This document shows positions 1-7,647 of a stretch of DNA of 20,647 nucleotides, one piece after another. Under the pieces are notes generated by a model that was given only the letters and a program-made list of their open reading frames with translations, was not told the origin of the DNA and did not search any database. Every line of letters begins with the position of its first letter. The stretch's first letter is position 1. The translations under genes were made by a program, and so were the position numbers. The DNA comes from JAQVXR01 sp050945755. GTDB taxonomy: Bacteria > Bacillota > Dehalobacteriia > Dehalobacteriales > Dehalobacteriaceae. Where the stretch lies: the NCBI GenBank assembly GCA_050945755.1, contig JBMNTN010000034.1, positions 1-20,647 of the forward strand, in the 5' to 3' direction.

Positions 1-1
1 G

Positions 2-76
2 GACGAAATGCCTGAACGGCCTTCCTGGACCAAGAGCTATACAGTGTCCAAGAACGATGCGGGGGAGAAATGGTAA
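2..76 (+). CDS. 3' end of an unidentified protein (partial)
   Basis: The window opens inside an open frame of 24 codons that ends in TAA at 74-76. The visible tail reads ...TKSYTVSKNDAGEKW, polar and without a recognisable domain. Its stop overlaps the ATG of the next gene at 70, a four-base-class overlap pattern typical of translationally coupled genes in one operon, which is the main reason to treat it as real. Too little is present to name the protein. Confidence 0.5.
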   Translation, partial: DEMPERPSWTKSYTVSKNDAGEKW

Positions 77-663
77 ACCGAAGCGCACTCCGCATGGGGA
101 TAATTCTTTTTCTGATCCTGACCCCCTGCCTGATATATTTCGGAGCAGGGGGTTTTGGCTCTCCGCTCTGTGCTGAAGGAGATCTTGACAGTGACGGGAT
201 AAGAGAGGAATATATTCTGGACAGGCAGACACTTACCGTGCGGGAAGGAGCAGAACTTCTCTGGCAATCACCAAAGGATTGGTCGGTTGATAACTTTGAT
301 TTGGGCGATGCCGATAATGATGGTACTGTTAATTTAGTTATCACCCTGTGGAAAACCGGGAATTTTGGAACGGTCCGTCCTTTTTGGGAGACCGGTGCCG
401 ATGCAAGTTACAAAAACCATCTGTTTGTTTTTAAAATGCAGAATAACACTTTTAAGCCTGTGTGGTGCTCGTCCGATCTGGACCGTCCCATTGTTTCTTT
501 CGCCATCCGAGATGTCAACGGCGACGGTTTAGAAGAACTGGTGGTAGAGGAAGGGGAGTATCGAAAAATGATCGGAGAAAGGTACGCGCTTAATCCCCAT
601 GGCCAAATCCGGACTACTTTTTGGCAGTGGGAAGAGTGGGGCTTTCGAATGGTGCGTGAGTAA
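70..663 (+). CDS. Secreted FG-GAP/VCBS-like repeat protein
   Basis: A 197-aa protein with an N-terminal hydrophobic segment (about residues 9-35) that looks like a signal peptide or membrane anchor, so it probably acts outside the membrane. The rest holds three Asp-rich calcium-loop-like motifs, DLDSDGIREE, DLGDADNDGTVN and RDVNGDGLEE, each followed by a hydrophobic strand, as in FG-GAP/VCBS beta-propeller repeats. The count is too low for a complete seven-bladed propeller. The start is an ATG preceded by GGGGGAG at 61-66 and it overlaps the preceding gene's stop, which suggests an operon with that gene. The role is not known; calcium-binding extracellular scaffolding or a partner of the upstream product is an inference from the repeats and the overlap. 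Confidence 0.7.
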   Translation: MVNRSALRMGIILFLILTPCLIYFGAGGFGSPLCAEGDLDSDGIREEYILDRQTLTVREGAELLWQSPKDWSVDNFDLGDADNDGTVNLVITLWKTGNFGTVRPFWETGADASYKNHLFVFKMQNNTFKPVWCSSDLDRPIVSFAIRDVNGDGLEELVVEEGEYRKMIGERYALNPHGQIRTTFWQWEEWGFRMVRE

Positions 664-699
664 GCTGGAATCCGACAAGGGGAGAAAGGAGGTTTTCTG

Positions 700-1443
700 T
701 TGCCATACCTAAAAGAAGTGCGATTCAATTGGGCTGCAGTACCTGACAAAAATGAATACCCATTCAATATTCCGGCTTTTTCCGGGGTAAAGAGCATTTC
801 TTTTCACAAGAAAGTTACTTTTTTTGTTGGCGAAAACGGTTCGGGAAAATCTACTTTACTGGAAGCGCTTGCGGATAAATGTGGGTTTTCTTCTCAGGGT
901 GGCGGGAGAAATAACATATTTGGGATAAAGGATGAGGATCTATCTTTAGAAAAAATATTGACATTATCATGGATGCCAAAGGTAAAAGGAGGATTTTTTT
1001 TAAGAGCGGAAACTTTTTTCAACTTTGCCGGCTATTTGGACGAGTTAGCCAATGACCCATTGAGCGGAGGGAAAGATGTTTACCGGCCATATGGAGGAGA
1101 ATCTTTAAACCGGCAGTCACATGGAGAATCGTTTTTGTCCTTATTTCTGAACAGGTTTGATCAGAAGGGGATTTATTTATTAGATGAGCCTGAGGCTGCT
1201 TTATCACCGCAGAGACAGTTAGCGTTTTTAAGGGTAATACATCAGTTAGAGGAAAAGGGTAATGCTCAATTTATTATTGCCACTCATTCACCGATATTAA
1301 TGGGATTTCCCAACGCCGATATTTATGATTTTGATTATAGACCGTTAAGGAAAATTGCTTATGAAGACACGGAGCATTATCAAATAACGAAAATGTTTCT
1401 CAATAACACCGAAGGTTTTCTGAAAAAGTTGTTAAGAGATTAA
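700..1443 (+). CDS. ABC-type/AAA family ATPase
   Basis: A 247-aa soluble ATPase of the predicted-ATPase group related to ABC/SMC/RecF heads. The Walker A motif GENGSGKST lies at residues 44-52. The Walker B stretch IYLLDEPEAALSP follows near residue 160, and an ATHSP switch-histidine motif comes after it, the order expected for this fold. A signature-like LSGG appears as DPLSGGKDV, and a more likely functional signature segment (QSHGESFLS) comes just before Walker B. No membrane segments are visible. Translation starts at TTG 700, supported by a strong GAAAGGAGG at 684-692; no better start is near. The family contains stand-alone ATPases of mostly unknown role, some associated with toxin-like or defence proteins, but nothing here fixes a substrate. 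The next gene lies 59 nt downstream on the same strand and could be cotranscribed. Confidence 0.85.
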   Translation: MPYLKEVRFNWAAVPDKNEYPFNIPAFSGVKSISFHKKVTFFVGENGSGKSTLLEALADKCGFSSQGGGRNNIFGIKDEDLSLEKILTLSWMPKVKGGFFLRAETFFNFAGYLDELANDPLSGGKDVYRPYGGESLNRQSHGESFLSLFLNRFDQKGIYLLDEPEAALSPQRQLAFLRVIHQLEEKGNAQFIIATHSPILMGFPNADIYDFDYRPLRKIAYEDTEHYQITKMFLNNTEGFLKKLLRD

Positions 1444-1502
1444 ATATTGGGGGTTGCGAAAAGATTTCGGGTGGTTGATCGATAGGAAGTTGAGGTAATA
1501 AA

Positions 1503-2534
1503 ATGAAAGTATATTATAGTTCCAGCCTATGGGGCAAAGACAAAGGACTGCCCGGGCTGGCCCAGAAGTTGAATTGGCAGTTTGCATACGGCGGAGCAAA
1601 GCACTGTATTCCAGCGATATATCGTTTTTCCAAAGGGATTGTTTTTGATGTGCTCACCTTTTTAGACGAAACAAAGCTGCGTGCGTATTTAGAAAAATAT
1701 GGAACCATCGAGGGGAAATTGACGCCATTAGAGCGGCGCTGCGCAGAGCAAGAACATCCCTATCAGGCTGTACACTTCAAAGAAATATGGTTAAACGGGA
1801 AACGTGTGGAAAACGGCTATTCCTCCAGCAGTGGGATCAGTATACCCTGGGCGCGACCGGATGATGAACTGACACTTGTGCGCAAGACTTATTCCGCTCT
1901 CCTCAAGGAGACGGCTTGCTTTGCCTGTGCACGTTTTTGTGTGCCGTACCCGGAAACAGACGCCAAAATGCAAAAGCTGCGCCGTTTATTCAGAATGGAG
2001 AGAGTGAAAAACCTCAAGCTCTCTACCTTTCCGGTCCAAAGGTTTTTGCCATTGGATATCCATTTTGAGATGTCACCCCAAGAAAAGGAGAAAGTGATTT
2101 GTTTCAAACATCCCCGAACCGGCATCACACATACATTGTACTTCCAAAATGGAGAACTTGTGGAATTGCCCTTAGGTGCAGACGGAAAGAGGCGTATTTA
2201 TGTCGGGGAGTTAATGTATGAAATCGAGCCTGCTTTACCTGGAGGGGATAAGTTGACGTTTAACAGCAGTTTCCAATATACAGAACCGCCGGAAGACAAA
2301 TTCAGCCCTGCCGCAGCCTCATCTATCGGGATCATCGGGGGAGCAGACGGCCCTACAGCGGTTTTTGTTACAGCAAACAATAAAGAGGAAATGATTTCCC
2401 GCGGCCTACACGGATTACCGTTACATAGATGTTTCTCTGTGCCGGGTTTTCATCAGAAAGATACCTTGCATTTTGTCCTTGAGGGTATCAATAGAGAAAT
2501 ATATAAAAGCATGGAATTGGTTAAGGAAGCATAG
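1503..2534 (+). CDS. Unrecognised 343-aa protein with a GIIGGADGPT motif
   Basis: No overall family is recognised. The protein is soluble-looking, rich in aromatic and basic residues, and contains a Cys pair in CFACARFC near residue 140. Residues 273-289 read SSIGIIGGADGPTAVFV, nearly identical to a signature of the beta subunit of sodium-translocating decarboxylases (OadB-type). The rest lacks the many membrane helices of those subunits, so it is not a decarboxylase subunit. Automated annotation may mislabel it on this motif alone. It begins at ATG 1503 after a modest GAGGT site and sits 59 nt after an ATPase gene on the same strand. It ends convergently with the next gene, only 17 nt apart. 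Function unknown. Confidence 0.75.
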   Translation: MKVYYSSSLWGKDKGLPGLAQKLNWQFAYGGAKHCIPAIYRFSKGIVFDVLTFLDETKLRAYLEKYGTIEGKLTPLERRCAEQEHPYQAVHFKEIWLNGKRVENGYSSSSGISIPWARPDDELTLVRKTYSALLKETACFACARFCVPYPETDAKMQKLRRLFRMERVKNLKLSTFPVQRFLPLDIHFEMSPQEKEKVICFKHPRTGITHTLYFQNGELVELPLGADGKRRIYVGELMYEIEPALPGGDKLTFNSSFQYTEPPEDKFSPAAASSIGIIGGADGPTAVFVTANNKEEMISRGLHGLPLHRCFSVPGFHQKDTLHFVLEGINREIYKSMELVKEA

Positions 2535-2551
2535 GGAGGGTTCACTGACCC

Positions 2552-3064
2552 CTAAAAAGTCTCCTCTTCCACATTAGGGAAAAAGTATCTATTAAGCAGT
2601 GTGGTAATGATGATTCCTATTGTGGTATAAAATACTCTTAAGATGATATACCATAAGGTATTATCTATGTTTAAAGTAGGATCTAATGTGATACCCAGAA
2701 AAACAACGCAGCAAATAACCACGGCATTTTGTTTTTTCAATAAGGCACAAATGGAAATACCCAGGGTAGTGCATAGGGGCAGAATTACAATATACATTCC
2801 TTCATTATAATAGGGAATATATTGACTAGTATTAATTACGATAAAACCGATTATCCCGCCGATTAATGTGCCGATAAAGCGCTGCACGCTAATGGAGACG
2901 GACTTTTCCGTGGTTTCCCGCATACATACTATGGCAGCGATGGCTGCATAAAAAATATGCATTTGATCTACGGAAAAAATTAATTGTATTAACAAGCAAA
3001 AAAATACCGCCAAGACAGTTTTTATAGTTCTTAAACCAATCTTATATTTCTGAAGAATTTTCAA
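2552..3064 (-). CDS. Short aromatic acid exporter-like (FUSC/ArAE) membrane protein
   Basis: A 170-aa integral membrane protein with about five to six hydrophobic segments. The region around IAAIVCMRETTEKSVSISVQ followed by RFIGTLIGGIIGF matches the conserved N-terminal part of the aromatic acid exporter family (PF06081/FUSC-like). In those proteins the conserved R-x-x-G-T-x-x-G-G-x-x-G links two helices. Typical members carry a cytoplasmic C-terminal domain and run to 300 aa or more; this one stops after the membrane module, so it is a short form. The start is TTG 3064 because an in-frame stop lies eight codons upstream and no ATG/GTG occurs between; the ribosome binding site is weak, so an alternative start is possible. 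Export of an organic anion is a family-level inference. Confidence 0.75.
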   Translation of the reverse strand: MKILQKYKIGLRTIKTVLAVFFCLLIQLIFSVDQMHIFYAAIAAIVCMRETTEKSVSISVQRFIGTLIGGIIGFIVINTSQYIPYYNEGMYIVILPLCTTLGISICALLKKQNAVVICCVVFLGITLDPTLNIDNTLWYIILRVFYTTIGIIITTLLNRYFFPNVEEETF

Positions 3065-3234
3065 TACCCTATTAATAACTTTTCACACACCTTTATTAAT
3101 TTTAATATGCTAATTGTCGAATAAACATATATTTATTTGGTAAATACCCAAAGAACGCGGCAATTTCTCTACCAGCTTAAAATTTTTCAAATGGGTTTTA
3201 TCGTATTATAAATGATAAATATTATTTTGTCATT

Positions 3235-3265
3235 AGGAAGCGGAGGGACAGTTCTCATGCTTCCT
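3235..3265. repeat. Palindromic REP-like hairpin
   Basis: Perfect 7-bp inverted repeat AGGAAGC (3235-3241) / GCTTCCT (3259-3265) with a 17-nt loop containing GGAGGGACAGTTCTCAT. It stands between divergent genes in otherwise AT-rich sequence and is markedly more G+C-rich than its surroundings. It resembles small dispersed palindromes or the ends of IS200/IS605-type elements, but no transposase is nearby. It could also be an RNA hairpin in the 5' leader of the downstream Fe-S gene. Confidence 0.35.
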
Positions 3266-3343
3266 GTGACTAATAAAAGGAGTTTTTGGTTTTATAAGGA
3301 AATAATATTATGCAAATAAGTAATTTTACAGGGGGAGAGGCAA

Positions 3344-4177
3344 ATGCAGAAAGAGGATATAATTAATTTAGCGGTAGATTTTGTTCAGAATTCCGAGGAC
3401 AATATTATATCAAAAGAAATCGCGCTTTCAGAGAATGTGGTTGGTATGAGGATGTTTGAAGAACCGATATTTGCTTTTGGGGCGTCAGATGATAAGTTGT
3501 TTAATACATTCAAGGATCCGGCAATTATCGGGGAACAATTCATGACTCCCCTGGAATGGTTACCCTCGGCAAAAACCGTGATAGCTTTTTTCCTGCCCTA
3601 TACTGATGCAGTTAAAGAAGGAAACCTGCGGGATATGTCCTGGCCTACGGAAGAATGGTTGCATGCGCGTGTTGAAGGCCAGGCTTTTATATTTAAACTT
3701 TGCGAGCATTTAAATTCTGCACTGATAAAAAGTGGATTTAATAGTATAATACCCTCCCTTGATAAAAGGTTTTGGTCCAGGACAGATTCAGTTGTAGTAG
3801 AAAAGAATCCGACATTTGGGAGCAATTGGTCGGAAAGACATGCGGCTTATGTTTGCGGCCTCGGAACCTTTGGCCTTTCCAAAGGGCTCATCACGAAAAA
3901 AGGAACTGCCGGGCGGTTTGGCACCATCCTGACAGAGTTAAATTTACCGGCTGATAAAAGGGAGTACGAGGATATTTATCAATATTGTTCTATGTGCGGT
4001 GCATGTGCCAAGCATTGTCCGGCGCAGGCAATATCAATTGAGAAAGGCAAAGACCATCTTCTCTGTGCGGAATTTTTGTACAAGACCAGGCAAAAACATC
4101 AGCCCAGATTCGGCTGTGGGAAATGCCAGGTTGGAGTCCCCTGTGAAAAAGGTGTCGGGAAGTACTTACGTACTTAA
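3344..4177 (+). CDS. QueG-like (epoxyqueuosine reductase-related) 4Fe-4S protein
   Basis: A 277-aa cytoplasmic iron-sulfur protein. The central region (SERHAAYVCGLGTFGLSKGLIT, about residues 163-184) and the CSMCGACAKHCP cluster motif (Cys 215, 218, 221, 225) are arranged as in the epoxyqueuosine reductase/QueG-like family (COG1600). A C-terminal CGKCQVGVPCEKG provides a second set of cysteines in place of the usual C-x-x-C-x-x-x-C-P. It is shorter than genuine QueG, lacks the C-terminal HEAT repeats, and its N-terminal half differs from canonical QueG, so it is better named a QueG-like reductase than QueG itself. The ATG at 3344 has a strong GGGGGAG site immediately upstream. It precedes the next gene by about 20 nt, although that product is secreted and functionally unrelated on sight. 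Confidence 0.8.
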   Translation: MQKEDIINLAVDFVQNSEDNIISKEIALSENVVGMRMFEEPIFAFGASDDKLFNTFKDPAIIGEQFMTPLEWLPSAKTVIAFFLPYTDAVKEGNLRDMSWPTEEWLHARVEGQAFIFKLCEHLNSALIKSGFNSIIPSLDKRFWSRTDSVVVEKNPTFGSNWSERHAAYVCGLGTFGLSKGLITKKGTAGRFGTILTELNLPADKREYEDIYQYCSMCGACAKHCPAQAISIEKGKDHLLCAEFLYKTRQKHQPRFGCGKCQVGVPCEKGVGKYLRT

Positions 4178-4200
4178 TAAAACGGGAGTGGGTGGAAGTT

Positions 4201-5247
4201 ATGAAAGGAATGAAAAACTTTCTTCTCGGAATTTGCCTTTTGTTGATACTAATATATACAGCTTTGCCTGCTTATGCAGCTAACATTCAAATCGAAGTGG
4301 ATGGTATTGCTATTGCATCGGATGTTGCACCAGAAATGAAAAATAGTCGCACCATGGTACCTTTACGTGTTATCAGCGAAAACCTTGGAACTGTGGTCAA
4401 TTGGTCTAATTCTGAGGTTACCCTCTCCAATCGAGATGTTAAGGTTCTGCTGAAACTAAACAATGCCGAAGCAGTGAAAAACGGAAAAACATTACTTCTT
4501 GATGTAAAACCATATCTTAAAAATAATCGTATCATGGTGCCTCTGCGTTTTCTTGCAGAGGCGTTTAGCTATGAAGTCAATTATAAAAACTTCGTTGTTA
4601 CCGTTGACACAAAGTCACAGGACGAGAAGATCAGCGCAAGATACTGGCTCGGTGATACCGGAGAGAAAATCGTTGAATATTCTCTTAGAACTAATAAAGA
4701 GGGGAATGTGGATCTCTTGAATGACAGGGGGGAGACCATTCTTGTCGGTTTTGCAGAATATAATTTGATGTTGAATTTGATATTTGCCAAAAAAGATGGT
4801 AAATGGGGACTTTATGATAAAACGGGTCAAATGATTATTGAGCATATGTATGATGAAATATCTAATTATGAAATGCCTGATGGCAATAAAGCAAACGGGT
4901 TTGTGGGTGTGAAAAAAAATGGGTTGTGGGGAGCTATTGACCAGGAGGGAAACATCGTTATCCAGCCTGAATTTGAATATATAGAGTTAAACTATTATGA
5001 GGAAGTTGAACCATTCATCAAAGTAAAGAAAAACGGGAAATTTGGTTATTTGACCCGGGAGGGCCAACCTCTGGTTGATACTGTCTGGGATGCGGCCTTT
5101 ATGGATGTGTTGAATGTGCCCGAAGATATTATTTTTGTGAAACAGGGCAAAAAATGGGGCGGCATCAGAGTGGATAATCATAAAGCCGCACCGGTTGACT
5201 GGAACCTGATCCCTTCCGAGGAAGCGCAAATGACCTTTAATAATTAG
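4201..5247 (+). CDS. Secreted copper amine oxidase N-domain / WG-repeat protein
   Basis: A 348-aa exported protein. A signal peptide (KNFLLGICLLLILIYTALPAYA) ends at an AYA-A cleavage site. Residues about 27-140 form two copies of the copper amine oxidase N-terminal-like domain (PF07833), marked by RTMVPLRVISENLG and RIMVPLRFLAEAF; in clostridia this is a cell-envelope domain and not an oxidase. The C-terminal half has WG repeats (PF14903 type): KDGKWGLYDKTG, KKNGLWGAIDQEG, KKNGKFGYLTREG and a degenerate KQGKKWGGIRV. The ATG at 4201 is preferred, with GGTGG at 4191-4195 as ribosome binding site; a GTG at 4192 in the same frame is the alternative and adds three residues. Surface or peptidoglycan-associated location is inferred from the domains. 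Confidence 0.85.
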   Translation: MKGMKNFLLGICLLLILIYTALPAYAANIQIEVDGIAIASDVAPEMKNSRTMVPLRVISENLGTVVNWSNSEVTLSNRDVKVLLKLNNAEAVKNGKTLLLDVKPYLKNNRIMVPLRFLAEAFSYEVNYKNFVVTVDTKSQDEKISARYWLGDTGEKIVEYSLRTNKEGNVDLLNDRGETILVGFAEYNLMLNLIFAKKDGKWGLYDKTGQMIIEHMYDEISNYEMPDGNKANGFVGVKKNGLWGAIDQEGNIVIQPEFEYIELNYYEEVEPFIKVKKNGKFGYLTREGQPLVDTVWDAAFMDVLNVPEDIIFVKQGKKWGGIRVDNHKAAPVDWNLIPSEEAQMTFNN

Positions 5248-5248
5248 A

Positions 5249-5286
5249 AATTTGCTCACCAGGGAAATTTTTATAGAGAGCAAATT
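5249..5286 (+). terminator. Inverted repeat after the WG-repeat gene
   Basis: AATTTGCTC (5249-5257) and GAGCAAATT (5278-5286) form a perfect 9-bp inverted repeat with a 20-nt loop, starting just after the TAG of the preceding gene. There is no clean T-run after the stem, so termination here would be weak or processing-related; position is the main argument. Confidence 0.35.
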
Positions 5287-5397
5287 AGAGATGATATTTA
5301 TTTTACCTATCTATCTTGTGAGAAAAAAAGTTTTAATTTACATTAAGCATTGGTATAGAATAACAGTTAGTAATGACTGAATATTGGAGGTATAAAA

Positions 5398-5478
5398 ATG
5401 GACCATGTAGTTTATGTGGATGCGAAAGCAAAGGAATTAGAAGGACTTATTGCAGGAACAAAAACTATGGTTATATAA
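5398..5478 (+). pseudogene. N-terminal remnant of a truncated small cytosolic gene
   Basis: A 26-codon frame begins at ATG 5398 behind a very strong GGAGG at 5386-5390 and ends at TAA 5476. Its peptide starts DHVVYVDAKAKELEGLIAG and ends TKTMVI. From memory this resembles the N-terminus of longer clostridial proteins with an ASCH-like fold that start (M)xHVVYVDAKAKELEKLLSG; this similarity has not been verified here. If correct, the gene has been cut off at codon 26, and the oppositely oriented lipoprotein gene ends 12 nt further on, so the 3' part is lost. An alternative is that it encodes a genuine 26-aa peptide. Confidence 0.45.
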
Positions 5479-5490
5479 GAATCCGGTTTG

Positions 5491-7239
5491 CTACTCACTT
5501 ATTAAGTAGACAAGACCATCGGAATCAATGCCAAGAGGCCTGCCGGGGAATTCCTTTTTATTACTGTTTTTAGCCTCAATGAGTTGGGTTATCCACTTGG
5601 TCTCTTCTTGCTTTTTTAATATCAGATATTGACCGTCCGGGGTCCAACCCACAATGTCCCAATATCTGTGGTCAGGTAATTCCAAGATTAAATCACCGGT
5701 AGGTGTCAATATTTCAATTCCGCCGCCTACTTTGCCTACTGCCAGGTAATCGCTATGGGGAGACCAGAACACATTAAGAGCATGTTCCTTAAGCAACCAT
5801 TCTTTTTTTGTTTTCAGGTCAAGGATAAAAACATCAGCAGTTCCCATCTGTGCATCGCCAGCGGTGTTTTTAACTACGGCCAGTTTTTCCCCGGAAGGGT
5901 CATAAGACGGATCCATAGGCAGGAGAAAACCATTGCTATTAAATAGCCGGTAGCTAAAGTCTTCGATCACCTGCCATTCACCATCCCACCGATAAAATAA
6001 ATCCACATTGGGCTTCTTCTCCTCTTGTTCATCCCAAGACACATAAGCTAGCCGGTCATCCGGACCAATATCAAAACCAATTATATGTTTCTCTTTAAAT
6101 GGGTTTTCTAGATTCTCACCCTGGGCGGAAAAAATCTTGTTTCCTACCTGAACCCGGTCGCCCTTTGAGAACCATTTGACACTTGAGCTACCGCTTTCCG
6201 TTAAACAAACCTTGTCCCCACTAGTAAAATCATGGAGCCAGTAACGATAAACAAAAGCATCCCCAACACCGCATCCCAGCTCCCAGAAAACAGCACTGGA
6301 GCCGCAGGGAGAGACTACACCGCCTTCATAGCCCCCGGAAACCGAAATAATTTCAGTTTGTTTTTCTGTAGCAAGATTTAAGGCCTTTACGTGAACATCA
6401 GGTGTAACCTTCAATGAATGGAAGGGAAAACTTACCAGCACCCCATCTTCATCCTTTACCCCTTCAAAAACCAGGTCGTATGTTGTAGGTTCTCCACCAG
6501 GAGGAATAAACTTAAGCATTGCCTTTTTATCATTTAACCAGGTTAGTTTACACTTTTTTTGTTCTTCCATTTTGGTCAGTGCCTGAGCCAGACTTTCCTT
6601 ATCTATAGGTTTGGTAAATTCCATGATTACCTCGGCATCTTTGGGGGAAGCCCAGTAGAACCCATATTCCTCCATTTTCAGGGAGGGGTATTGGGGCAGG
6701 TGCATTACCACTGAGGGGGCTGGAAAGCGTTCCAGGGTAACCATTATATCCTTACTCAGAGCCTTGGTGCCATTAGTATTCTTGGCTCCTGCCCTGAGGC
6801 CTATCTCTAAAGAGTTTACTGTAGAGGGGGAAACACGCACCCGCAGGGAATGCCGGTAACCTCTGTCGGACCAATCAGTAGTAATCTTTGTTGTCGGTTT
6901 TACTACTAAGTGATCCAAAACATCCGCCTCGTCCATTTGCTCTTTAAAGGAAAACGTCACCCATACATTGTTATCATTGGATACTTGATAAACACAATCT
7001 TCTTCCTCTGGTATGGCTACTATCCAGCCGCTATTCTCATTCTTACGGCTGTCATCAACGCTGATTTGGGGCAAAGCTATTGATGGAAGGGTTTCACTTT
7101 TTATATCTTCTTCAGTATTGGGGACAGCTTCACTCCCAGCGGTACTATCAGAAGTGCGGGCTGAATTATCTTGTCCCGCGCAGGCAGATAAAAAAAGGAT
7201 TAATGCAACATAAACCAGAGTTAGTAGCTTTGACCTCAT
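5491..7239 (-). CDS. Lipoprotein with Ig-like and TolB/WD40-like propeller domains
   Basis: A 582-aa predicted lipoprotein. A short positively charged N-terminus and hydrophobic stretch lead to an LSAC lipobox, with lipidated Cys at residue 20 and a Ser/Thr-rich linker after it. Residues about 70-290 look like two bacterial Ig-like (Big_5-type) modules, each with the pattern of a strand followed by 'VTFSFKEQMDEADV' or 'IMEFTKPIDKESL'. The C-terminal half has repeated segments (e.g. DYLAVGKVGGGIEILTPTG and DGQYLILKK) typical of TolB/WD40-like beta-propellers. The ATG at 7239 has GGAGG seven bases upstream. It is probably cotranscribed with the small ORF 44 nt upstream. The extracytoplasmic location is well supported; the ligand is unknown. 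Confidence 0.8.
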   Translation of the reverse strand: MRSKLLTLVYVALILFLSACAGQDNSARTSDSTAGSEAVPNTEEDIKSETLPSIALPQISVDDSRKNENSGWIVAIPEEEDCVYQVSNDNNVWVTFSFKEQMDEADVLDHLVVKPTTKITTDWSDRGYRHSLRVRVSPSTVNSLEIGLRAGAKNTNGTKALSKDIMVTLERFPAPSVVMHLPQYPSLKMEEYGFYWASPKDAEVIMEFTKPIDKESLAQALTKMEEQKKCKLTWLNDKKAMLKFIPPGGEPTTYDLVFEGVKDEDGVLVSFPFHSLKVTPDVHVKALNLATEKQTEIISVSGGYEGGVVSPCGSSAVFWELGCGVGDAFVYRYWLHDFTSGDKVCLTESGSSSVKWFSKGDRVQVGNKIFSAQGENLENPFKEKHIIGFDIGPDDRLAYVSWDEQEEKKPNVDLFYRWDGEWQVIEDFSYRLFNSNGFLLPMDPSYDPSGEKLAVVKNTAGDAQMGTADVFILDLKTKKEWLLKEHALNVFWSPHSDYLAVGKVGGGIEILTPTGDLILELPDHRYWDIVGWTPDGQYLILKKQEETKWITQLIEAKNSNKKEFPGRPLGIDSDGLVYLISE

Positions 7240-7283
7240 CTGTGGGCCTCCTTCAAATATTCACTTTGTATCGCCAGATTTAT

Positions 7284-7385
7284 TTATTGTGTGGTATCAG
7301 CCGGAAAACTAAAAAAGTAGTTGAATACCATAACTATTGCAAAACCCCAATTCAACAAACCGTATACCTCAGCTTCCAAATACAT
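7284..7385 (-). CDS. 33-aa hydrophobic small protein (YvrJ-like?)
   Basis: A small ORF whose ATG (7385) lies nine bases after a perfect AAGGAGG (7401-7395 on the minus strand). The peptide starts MYLEAEVYGLLNWGFAIVMV and continues with FNYFFSF before a short polar tail, so it has one membrane-spanning segment. The acidic start and N-x-G-F-x-I core recall the YvrJ family of tiny clostridial/bacillar membrane proteins, but length and similarity are too low for a firm name. It sits 44 nt ahead of the lipoprotein gene on the same strand, so it could also act as a leader peptide for that gene. Confidence 0.45.
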   Translation of the reverse strand: MYLEAEVYGLLNWGFAIVMVFNYFFSFPADTTQ

Positions 7386-7590
7386 TTACTGATACCTCCT
7401 TAACTCTTACAGACGGTATTATTGGTAATTAAGTTCCTCATGTACTCATTTATCCCTTGCCCTTAGAGCGGAACAATATTTAGGCTTTTTCCGTCTATCA
7501 AAGAGAGTCATGACTGATGGGAAAAATGCTAAATTATTTAATTTTCTCTCTCAGATGAATTCCTAAGGGAGAAATCTGAAAAAATAACAC

Positions 7591-7620
7591 TTGATAGGGC
7601 CTATGAAGTAAAAATATTTA
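7591..7620 (+). promoter_or_regulatory. Candidate sigma-A promoter for the VOC gene
   Basis: TTGATA (7591-7596) and TATTTA (7615-7620) separated by 18 bp, just upstream of the gene starting at 7648. A second AT-rich TATAAT at 7623-7628 has no well-spaced -35. The rest of 7402-7590 holds no gene that can be supported, only short overlapping inverted repeats such as TCAGAT/ATCTGA near 7552-7582. Confidence 0.4.
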
Positions 7621-7647
7621 TTTATAATAAAAGAAGGGGTGTTCATT

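Noticed and set aside
408..797. 129-aa minus-strand frame across 408-797
   Set aside because: Shadow of the two plus-strand genes, which have clear motifs and ribosome binding sites.
3999..4283. 94-aa plus-strand frame
   Set aside because: Out-of-frame overlap of the QueG-like gene and the signal peptide of the next gene; no start signal.
7080..7403. 107-aa plus-strand frame
   Set aside because: It lies antisense to the lipoprotein gene and its small upstream ORF, has no ribosome binding site and no protein-like composition.
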